A stretch of 13,188 nucleotides of DNA. It comes from CBFDBT01 sp965603115. Its GTDB lineage: Bacteria > Pseudomonadota > Alphaproteobacteria > Sphingomonadales > Kordiimonadaceae. Below, piece by piece: positions 8,174 to 13,188 of this stretch. The number at the start of each line of letters is the position of its first letter. Position 1 is the first letter of the stretch. Below the pieces are notes generated by a model. It did not search any database. It saw only the letters and a program-made list of their open reading frames with translations, and was not told where the DNA came from. Location: assembly GCA_965603115.1 (NCBI GenBank), contig CBFDBT010000055.1, forward strand, positions 1-13,188, in the 5' to 3' direction. The translations under genes were made by a program, and so were the position numbers.

Positions 8174-8704
8174 ATGCCAAAAATTGACGAAAGCCGAGCT
8201 TTTATTCCTGTTAAAATCGCAGTGCTAACTATCTCGGACACACGCACTGAAGATGATGACAAATCAGGTCAAACACTAGTTTCTCGCTTAACAGACGCTG
8301 GGCACACTTTAGCAGATAAAGTGATCATTAAAGACGATATCGCCAGCATTCAAACACAGGTTAAAAAATGGATAGCCGACAGCGATGTGGATGTGGTTAT
8401 TACCACGGGCGGCACAGGCCTGACGGGTCGTGACGTAACGCCCGAAGCATTAGAGCCCCTTTACACCAAACCTATTGCGGGATTTGGCGAGCTGTTTCGC
8501 ATGTTAAGCTATGACCTTATTGGCACCAGCACCATTCAGTCTCGCGCAACGGCGGGTCTTGCTGACACAACATTAATATTTGCTCTGCCCGGCTCGACAG
8601 GGGCCTGCAAAGATGGATGGGATAAAATCCTCGTTACTCAACTAGACAATCGCTACAGGCCATGTAACTTTGTTGAGATGATGCCGCGCTACGCAGAAAG
8701 CTAA
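8174..8704 (+). CDS. moaB: Molybdenum cofactor biosynthesis protein MoaB
   Basis: MoaB/MogA-fold protein that adenylylates, or helps adenylylate, molybdopterin during molybdenum cofactor synthesis in the cytosol. 176 residues from ATG 8174. A TTG at 8138 is in frame but lies inside the transglycosylase gene, while ATG 8174 is preceded by AGAAAG at about 7 nt. Seen: TISDTR at 19-24, TTGGTGLTGRD at 77-87 (molybdopterin-binding loop), PGSTGAC at 139-145 and the C-terminal QLDNRYRPCNF characteristic of MoaB. No other Moco gene is in the window, so its place in this operon may be historical rather than functional. Confidence 0.93.
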   Translation: MPKIDESRAFIPVKIAVLTISDTRTEDDDKSGQTLVSRLTDAGHTLADKVIIKDDIASIQTQVKKWIADSDVDVVITTGGTGLTGRDVTPEALEPLYTKPIAGFGELFRMLSYDLIGTSTIQSRATAGLADTTLIFALPGSTGACKDGWDKILVTQLDNRYRPCNFVEMMPRYAES

Positions 8705-8734
8705 TCAAACACACCGCTCAATCGGGGACCTAAA

Positions 8735-10381
8735 ATGATGAAATCTCTAATATCCACGCTAAGCATAACAGCTCTTTTAGCCACAACTGCCGCATTTTCT
8801 GCCGTAGCCGCAGAAGCAGATGACAAAAAGTCAAAAGCTGGAAATGAGCGCGTAGCTCAGATAAAATCTTACGGCCTTCCTTTACCAGTAGAAGCCCCAG
8901 ACCGCCCAGCGGGTGAAGGTATTGGGCCTTACAAAAGGCTTATCATTCGCGGAGCAACCATGATTGATGGCACGGGCTCACCGCCCATTGGTCCGGTTGA
9001 TATTGTTATCGCTGGCAATCGTATTGAAAGCATCAAAAGTGTTGGCAACCCTGGCGTTCCTATTCGAGATGAAGGTCGCCCCGCTAAAGGTGACTATGAA
9101 ATTGATGCACACGGGTCCTATGTTTTGCCCGGTTTTATCGATTCCCACAGCCATATTGGTAATGGCCTTTGGGGACTACCCACAGGCACCATGCCACCCA
9201 TGGAATATATCTTTAAACTCTGGTTATCCCACGGCATTACCACCAGTCGTGAAGTAAGTTGCGGCATGGGTCTTGATTATACCTTGAAGCAAGCTAAAAA
9301 ACTGGCCGCCAATAAAGCAACCGGTCCGCGATTGTTGCCTTACTGCGCTTTTCCAGCCAGCATTAGCGATCCGAAAAAAGCCCGCGCATGGGTAAAAGAA
9401 CTCAAGAAAAACGGCGCCAGCGGCATTAAAGTTTTTGGCGGCAACCCGACAGCCCTCACGGCGATGTTTGATGAAGCCAAAAAACAAGACCTTCGCACCG
9501 CCTTTCACCACGCGCAGCTTTCAGTCACGCGCGTTAATGTCATGGATAGCGCCCGCATGGGGCTCAACAGCATGGAGCATTGGTACGGCCTGCCAGAAGC
9601 CTTGTTTGATGACCAAATCGTGCAGAATTATCCACTCGACTATAATTATAATAACGAGCAGGACAGATTTGGCGAAGCGGGACGCTTGTGGAAACAAGCA
9701 GCAAAACCCGGCACTGAAAAATACGAAAGTGTGATGAATGAACTTTTATCGCTCGACTTCACCCTTGATCCTACCTTTACAATTTATGAAGCCAACCGTG
9801 ATGTGATGCGCGCGCGCACAGCGGACTGGCACGCAGAATATACTCTGCCAAGTATTACAAAATTTTTCCAACCCAACAGGATAATGCACGGCAGCTATCA
9901 CTTTGACTGGACAACGCAAGATGAAATAGAATGGAAAACCAATTTCCGTCTGTGGATGGATTTCGTCAATGATTATAAAAACCGTGGGGGCCGTGTAACA
10001 ACTGGCTCTGATAGCGGCTTTATCTATAAACTGTTTGGCTTTGATTTTATCCGTGAATTTGAACTGTTGCAGGAAGCTGGTTTTCACCCCCTCGAAGTAT
10101 TGCAGTCCGCCACCCTTAACGGGGCTGAGCTACTCGGCATGGACGCAGACATAGGCTCGATTGAAGCTGGCAAGCTGGCTGACCTTGTTATTGTGGATGA
10201 AAACCCAATCAAAAACTTCAAAGTGCTTTATGGCACGGGTCACATGAAGCTTAACGATGCTACTGGTAAGGTTGAACGCGTCGGCGGTGTGAAATATACT
10301 ATCCGCGATGGCATCATCTATGACGCTGCCAAACTGCGTGAAGATGTGAAAGCCATGGTAAAAGCGGCTAAAGGTCAGTAG
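8735..10381 (+). CDS. Secreted metal-dependent amidohydrolase (imidazolonepropionase-like)
   Basis: Amidohydrolase-superfamily enzyme, 548 residues, with a signal peptide (basic MMK, hydrophobic core, cleavage near AVAA/E about residue 26), so probably periplasmic. Seen: an N-terminal beta-domain with RGATMIDGTGSPP; metal ligands His138 and His140 in DSHSHIG; Lys232 in SGIKVFG (candidate carboxylated bridging Lys); His258/His259 in FHHAQ; His282 in MEHWYG; Asp426 in GSDSGF; and the C-terminal hallmark GSIEAGKLADLVIVDENP. All expected metal residues are present, so it should be active as a binuclear (or mononuclear) hydrolase. The substrate cannot be told from sequence; such enzymes include prolidase-like dipeptidases. 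The start ATG 8735 has GGGGA 6 nt upstream. It follows moaB by 30 nt and is probably last in the operon. Confidence 0.9.
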   Translation: MMKSLISTLSITALLATTAAFSAVAAEADDKKSKAGNERVAQIKSYGLPLPVEAPDRPAGEGIGPYKRLIIRGATMIDGTGSPPIGPVDIVIAGNRIESIKSVGNPGVPIRDEGRPAKGDYEIDAHGSYVLPGFIDSHSHIGNGLWGLPTGTMPPMEYIFKLWLSHGITTSREVSCGMGLDYTLKQAKKLAANKATGPRLLPYCAFPASISDPKKARAWVKELKKNGASGIKVFGGNPTALTAMFDEAKKQDLRTAFHHAQLSVTRVNVMDSARMGLNSMEHWYGLPEALFDDQIVQNYPLDYNYNNEQDRFGEAGRLWKQAAKPGTEKYESVMNELLSLDFTLDPTFTIYEANRDVMRARTADWHAEYTLPSITKFFQPNRIMHGSYHFDWTTQDEIEWKTNFRLWMDFVNDYKNRGGRVTTGSDSGFIYKLFGFDFIREFELLQEAGFHPLEVLQSATLNGAELLGMDADIGSIEAGKLADLVIVDENPIKNFKVLYGTGHMKLNDATGKVERVGGVKYTIRDGIIYDAAKLREDVKAMVKAAKGQ

Positions 10382-10386
10382 TTGTC

Positions 10387-10422
10387 ATACCCGGCAGGCG
10401 CTTGCGCCGCACGACCGGGTAT
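10387..10422. repeat. GC-rich nested palindrome directly after the amidohydrolase stop
   Basis: ATACCCGG (10387-10394) is perfectly complementary to CCGGGTAT (10415-10422). Between them GGCGC-TT-GCGCC (10397-10408) forms a second nested stem. It begins 6 nt after the stop codon. It resembles short intergenic palindromes of the GTCATACCCGG...CCGGGTATCC type that I recall from many alphaproteobacterial genomes; this resemblance is from memory. In RNA it would fold into a strong stem-loop and could protect or end the upstream transcript. Confidence 0.6.
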
Positions 10423-10441
10423 CCATAACCAAATGTAGTGA

Positions 10442-10456
10442 CCCGGCTTTGCCGGG
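10442..10456 (+). terminator. Hairpin, possible terminator of the UDG-slt-moaB-amidohydrolase operon
   Basis: CCCGGC-TTT-GCCGGG is a perfect 6-bp GC stem with a 3-nt loop, followed by ACTTTATCTATC, which is only moderately T-rich. It could be a weak intrinsic terminator or a second unit of the palindromic repeat just upstream, with which it shares ACCCGGC. Confidence 0.35.
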
Positions 10457-10473
10457 ACTTTATCTATCATGGA

Positions 10474-10512
10474 CTCCCTGTCGTAACATGACCTGGAGGC
10501 CATAGCAGGGAG
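10474..10512. repeat. Third inverted repeat in the same intergenic region
   Basis: CTCCCTG (10474-10480) pairs with CAGGGAG (10506-10512). Inside lies ATGACCTGGAGGCCAT (10488-10503), which can fold on itself with one mismatch. Together with the two stem-loops upstream this makes three structured units within about 130 nt. No coding frame of note crosses it. Confidence 0.4.
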
Positions 10513-10532
10513 CGACGGTTCATTTTGCCCCC

Positions 10533-10561
10533 TAGACACAATCAAAAGATGTAGCTAATCT
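10533..10561 (+). promoter_or_regulatory. Candidate sigma70-type promoter for the TPR/TonB-domain gene
   Basis: TAGACA (5 of 6 to TTGACA) is followed by 17 nt and TAATCT (weak -10). Transcription would start near 10568, about 23 nt before the ATG at 10591. Read by eye only. Confidence 0.3.
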
Positions 10562-10590
10562 ACCTTCATATCTTTGAGGGGAGATTTTCT

Positions 10591-11706
10591 ATGCACTTTC
10601 TATTTGCAATTATTTTAGCTGTGTCACTTTCTATGACTGGGGCTAACGCACAGGACGCCAAGCAGGATGAGCATCCTGATCCTGAACCAAAAACGTTTAA
10701 GGAAGCTTACGCGGGCTATAATGAAGCTGTTAAAAGTAGCGATGCTCATCTAACTACGCATTATGCCGAGCACGCCTACAAACTCGGACTTAAAAAATTT
10801 GGGAAGGAAGACAGCAATACGCTTAATCTCGCCTTGAACTGGATGAAATCCCATCCAACAGCATGGAGTAAAATAGAGCCCTTTGACGCTATTATATCGG
10901 ATATATTTCCCTATTTTGAAAAATCTCCAAAGACTGATCCAGCAACATTGATCGACATCTACCTCACTTCAGCTAATTATTTGATACATATCACGCAGCT
11001 AAAAAGTAAGAAAAAAGCCATTTCACTTTCTCGAAAAGCTATTAAAATAGTTGACCGCAATTTTAAAGAAAATGCCAGCGCGATTGCTATTGTGAATTTG
11101 CAAGTGGGGGAGATGCTTTATTCCCAAGGTTCAAAAGATGCTAAAAAATACTTTCTAAAGGCACTAAAGCTATACAGTCTAGAGCCAGAAAAAAATGAAT
11201 TTCAAATCGCTATTTCAAACTTTTGGGTTGCTAAATCCTTACTTGCTTCAAAGAGTTACACCAAGGCCACCAAAACCATGTCTTTGGCCCTTAAAACCTT
11301 CGATGAAGTTGCACCCGCTAGTCATTTTGCACTGACGGGCCATGCCTTTATGATACAAATTCTGGAGAAACAGGGGTTGCGCGAGGAAGCGACAAAACAC
11401 TGTCAGTTGATAGGAAAAGCCCAACCGATGGATGTTAACCAAGAGCAAAAACCGCTTTACAGATTTGTGCCTGACTATCCACGAACAAGGAAAACAGGCT
11501 CTGTTATCCTTGAATTTACCGTTGATGAGAAGGGATATGTTAAAAACCCGAAAGCAATTGATGGTGAAAATATGGATTTATTTGCCGAGGCCGCTAAAAA
11601 AGCCGCTGTCAAATATAGATACGCACCCCGATATGAAAATGGAAAGCCTGTCTCAACCGATGGTCTAAAAACCAGATTTACATTTAAAAGTAGCATACGG
11701 AGATAA
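10591..11706 (+). CDS. Periplasmic protein with TPR-like helices and a TonB C-terminal domain
   Basis: 371 residues. Signal peptide: short n-region, hydrophobic core, cleavage after ANA (about residue 20). The middle (about 35-285) is helical with tetratricopeptide-like pairs, for example the segments around AVKSSDAHLTTHYAEHAYKL and KKYFLKALKLYSL. The end (about 292-368) matches the TonB C-terminal fold: DYPRTRKTGSVILEFTVDEKGYV, then AAVKYRYAPRYENGKPV and LKTRFTF. It lacks the membrane anchor and Pro-rich spacer of true TonB, so it probably does not transmit proton-motive force; binding a periplasmic or envelope partner is inference. Very strong SD (GAGGGGAG, 7 nt from ATG) and its own upstream region suggest independent expression. 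It ends 3 nt from the end of a convergent gene. Confidence 0.8.
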   Translation: MHFLFAIILAVSLSMTGANAQDAKQDEHPDPEPKTFKEAYAGYNEAVKSSDAHLTTHYAEHAYKLGLKKFGKEDSNTLNLALNWMKSHPTAWSKIEPFDAIISDIFPYFEKSPKTDPATLIDIYLTSANYLIHITQLKSKKKAISLSRKAIKIVDRNFKENASAIAIVNLQVGEMLYSQGSKDAKKYFLKALKLYSLEPEKNEFQIAISNFWVAKSLLASKSYTKATKTMSLALKTFDEVAPASHFALTGHAFMIQILEKQGLREEATKHCQLIGKAQPMDVNQEQKPLYRFVPDYPRTRKTGSVILEFTVDEKGYVKNPKAIDGENMDLFAEAAKKAAVKYRYAPRYENGKPVSTDGLKTRFTFKSSIRR

Positions 11707-11709
11707 CCC

Positions 11710-11967
11710 TCACGCCCCATCCTTCTCTCTGCCCCACAGGAAGTAAAGATGGCTCCAGTACCACATTTTCTGCAAGCCAACCATCAAGCCTAAAAAGAGC
11801 GTGATAAAGCCCCAAAAAACGCGGGCGTCAATATCAGGCGCTACAAAAAATTCATAAAGCGACCAATAAAGCAAGCCAGCCTCGATAAGAATAAAGACGA
11901 AGATCAGCTTGATCCAGCCGCTAAGCGGGCCATTAAATCCAAGCTTCATTAATTTGAATAATGTCAT
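11710..11967 (-). CDS. Small membrane protein with two transmembrane helices, function unknown
   Basis: 85 residues. Two hydrophobic segments are clear, about 19-41 (WIKLIFVFILIEAGLLYWSL) and about 51-71 (FWGFITLFLGLMVG), followed by QKMWYWSHLYFLWGR and a charged tail. The spacing, and the aromatic motif after the second helix, remind me of the DUF6768-type proteins of alphaproteobacteria (where a K-[LIM]-W-[FY]-W motif follows the second helix), but this is from memory and the usual N-terminal extension is missing. The ATG has a good SD (GGAGAG, 6 nt). It lies 56 nt downstream of the YffB-like gene on the same strand and may be cotranscribed with it. No function is proposed. Confidence 0.7.
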   Translation of the reverse strand: MTLFKLMKLGFNGPLSGWIKLIFVFILIEAGLLYWSLYEFFVAPDIDARVFWGFITLFLGLMVGLQKMWYWSHLYFLWGREKDGA

Positions 11968-12023
11968 GACAATCTCTCCTTAGAAATTAAGTCCAAGATC
12001 ACCATTAATATGGGGGTTTTTAG

Positions 12024-12383
12024 CTAAACATCAAGTGTTTTACGCAGTTTTTCCCGATCTTTGCCTTGTGCAAAACCTAGCGCGTAACGACCGCCGCGCT
12101 CCCACACGGGGCGCTTGATGAGGGCAACATTATTTAGCATTAAAGCAATGGCTTTTTCTTCGTCAATGTGAGCTTGCTCAGATGGTTTGAGCTTGCGCCA
12201 CGTCGTGCCGCGCTTGTTGAGTAAGGCCTCCCAACCGAGCGCTGCCACAAATTTGCGAAGCGTTGCTTCGTCCAACCCATCACGGCGGAAATCATGAAAC
12301 TGATGCTCCAGCCCCAAATCTTCCGCCCATGTTAAGGCGCGCTTAACCGTGTCACAATTTTTAATTCCGAATATTGTAATCAT
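12024..12383 (-). CDS. ArsC/Spx-family protein, YffB-like
   Basis: 119 residues, the normal length for the YffB branch of the ArsC/Spx thioredoxin-fold family. Seen: beta-strand ITIFGIKNCDTVKRA (2-16) with the single cysteine Cys10; the WRKL and EEKAIALML helices; and KRPVWERGGRYALGF near 90-104, the cis-Pro loop region conserved in the family. YffB proteins are thought to be glutathione-dependent thiol reductases; arsenate reduction is not shown, and the absence of ars genes nearby argues against it. An AAGGA lies 12 nt before the ATG, a rather long spacing. It is divergent from norD. Confidence 0.9.
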   Translation of the reverse strand: MITIFGIKNCDTVKRALTWAEDLGLEHQFHDFRRDGLDEATLRKFVAALGWEALLNKRGTTWRKLKPSEQAHIDEEKAIALMLNNVALIKRPVWERGGRYALGFAQGKDREKLRKTLDV

Positions 12384-12446
12384 CTGCTCATTTAATCCTT
12401 CACAGCTTGCTAGACAGCTGCTCTGTTTGCCTACCCTACGTGGGCA

Positions 12447-12475
12447 GCGATAAGGGACTGAATGCCCTTTGTCAA
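12447..12475 (-). promoter_or_regulatory. Candidate promoter for the YffB-like gene
   Basis: On the minus strand a perfect TTGACA (12475-12470) is followed by 17 nt and TATCGC (12452-12447), a weak -10. The start would be near 12440, leaving a leader of about 57 nt. The FNR/DNR-type box lies only 9 nt upstream of this -35. Confidence 0.35.
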
Positions 12476-12484
12476 TTTATGGGT

Positions 12485-12498
12485 TTGATTCAAGTCAA
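12485..12498 (+). promoter_or_regulatory. FNR/DNR/NNR-type binding site upstream of norD
   Basis: TTGATTCAAGTCAA differs at one position from TTGAT-N4-ATCAA, the consensus for Crp/Fnr-family regulators that respond to low oxygen or NO (FNR, FixK, DNR, NNR). It is centred at 12491.5. A class II activated promoter (centre at -41.5) would start near 12533, and TATGAA lies exactly at the matching -10 place (12521-12526). The ATG of norD follows at 12578. Confidence 0.6.
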
Positions 12499-12577
12499 AG
12501 TATTATAGTGGAAAATACTGTATGAACAGTGAAAAGATGGGGTGGCTTTAATTGTACTACGTGCAACAGGGGCTATC

Positions 12578-13188
12578 ATGGCAGGAAATAATCATCACAG
12601 ATTTTGCACCACTAATAGTTATGACGCAACGGTCAGCTTTGACAATATAAGAGAGTTTTTACCTGCCATTTTCCGTACAAGTAGCGGTAGGAAATCCGTT
12701 AAATTTATCACATGCCCTAACGCAAACTATAAACACAGAATAAACTCTCAACGCTATCTTAGCGCAGTCAATGACTCGATAAGACCTGTCTTTGCGCACA
12801 CTGAATTTATCACTTTACCTGAGCGCATAAATGTTTTTCCCAATGTTCAATTGAACAAAGACCTCTATGTCTGGTTGGCAATATTTTATGCGTCGTGGGA
12901 GCCACATCAACTGCACAGCAATGATGACCCTTTATTAGCAGATTTGTGCTTTATCCGTCACTCCTATCATACGGCCCTGCGGGCTCAAATATTTTATCCT
13001 GATTTTGTGAAAAGGTATATGGCTCTATCAAAAGCGACATTGGCCCTGCGTGAAGATTATGAGTTAGCCCCGCTAGAAAAAGGGGTTGAAGGCTTAATCC
13101 AGTCTCTATTGGGCGACAAAAGCTCTAAAGTAAAAACCGGAAACGCTTTTTTTGACTATGCTGTGCATGGTATCCCCCTGCCAAGCTC
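12578..13188 (+). CDS. norD: Nitric oxide reductase activation protein NorD, 5' part only
   Basis: The frame is open to the last base, so only the first 203 residues are visible. The C-terminal von Willebrand A domain with its metal site, expected in NorD, lies beyond the edge. Recognised from ITLPERINVFP and LNKDLYVWLAIF (about residues 86-113), which match the NorD N-terminal signature [LP]-[PA]-x-RI-x-x-FP ... N-R/K-x-LY-x-WLA. The preceding FDNIREFLPAIFRTSSG also fits the NorD pattern. Start ATG 12578 is supported by AGGGG about 7 nt upstream; an in-frame stop lies at 12530-12532. NorD works with the AAA+ protein NorQ to insert iron into, or activate, the NorCB nitric oxide reductase. Norms are norCBQD with norD late; here nothing of norCBQ precedes it. 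Confidence 0.78.
   Translation, partial: MAGNNHHRFCTTNSYDATVSFDNIREFLPAIFRTSSGRKSVKFITCPNANYKHRINSQRYLSAVNDSIRPVFAHTEFITLPERINVFPNVQLNKDLYVWLAIFYASWEPHQLHSNDDPLLADLCFIRHSYHTALRAQIFYPDFVKRYMALSKATLALREDYELAPLEKGVEGLIQSLLGDKSSKVKTGNAFFDYAVHGIPLPS

Noticed and set aside
9746..10087. 113-codon minus-strand frame within the amidohydrolase
   Set aside because: It is antisense to the conserved metal-site region of the amidohydrolase and has no domain or ribosome-binding site support.
12004..12020. CCAT-TAAT-ATGG followed by a G/T run (plus strand) as a terminator
   Set aside because: The 4-bp AT-rich stem is too weak, and no plus-strand gene ends near enough; the T-run is probably coincidental.
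12452..12470. AAGGG...CCCTT inverted repeat between the YffB-like gene and norD
   Set aside because: Only 5 bp of stem, no T-run, and no gene ends here; it overlaps the promoter candidate and is probably chance.

Overview
The window looks like a stretch of alphaproteobacterial chromosome with moderate GC content, probably from a free-living aquatic or marine lineage. The reasons are an alphaproteobacterial-type ETF-ubiquinone oxidoreductase, an atypical family-4-like uracil-DNA glycosylase, the gene order ETF-QO / UDG / lytic transglycosylase / moaB that I recall from many alphaproteobacteria, and GC-rich palindromes ending in CCGGGTAT. No rRNA, tRNA, CRISPR array, transposase or phage gene was seen. 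Most of it reads as housekeeping sequence; I do not see a clear undescribed defence or mobile system.

Left part (1-5340, all minus strand). Transcription runs right to left from ETF-QO (membrane electron entry from beta-oxidation), to a TPR outer-membrane lipoprotein, ispE (MEP isoprenoid pathway) and an SLBB-type polysaccharide export protein cut by the window edge. The lipoprotein and ispE are 3 nt apart and probably translationally coupled. The export gene lies 77 nt further on and may have its own start signals.

Middle part (5552-10381, plus strand). A divergent region of 211 nt separates ETF-QO from a likely operon: UDG, a soluble lytic transglycosylase (overlapping UDG by 4 nt at GTGA), moaB (13 nt later) and a secreted metal-dependent amidohydrolase (30 nt later). 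A 209-nt non-coding stretch (10382-10590) follows. It holds three consecutive inverted repeats and probably both ends this operon and starts the next gene.

Right part (10591-13188). A periplasmic TPR/TonB-C-terminal-domain protein (plus) converges on a short two-helix membrane protein and a YffB/ArsC-like protein (both minus). A 194-nt divergent region then carries a near-perfect FNR/DNR/NNR-type box (TTGATTCAAGTCAA) ahead of the 5' part of a norD gene (nitric oxide reductase activation), which runs off the right edge. The organism therefore probably handles nitric oxide, with control by low oxygen or NO.

No gene-free stretch exceeds 300 nt. The three longest (5341-5551, 10382-10590, 12384-12577) are described as promoter or repeat features.
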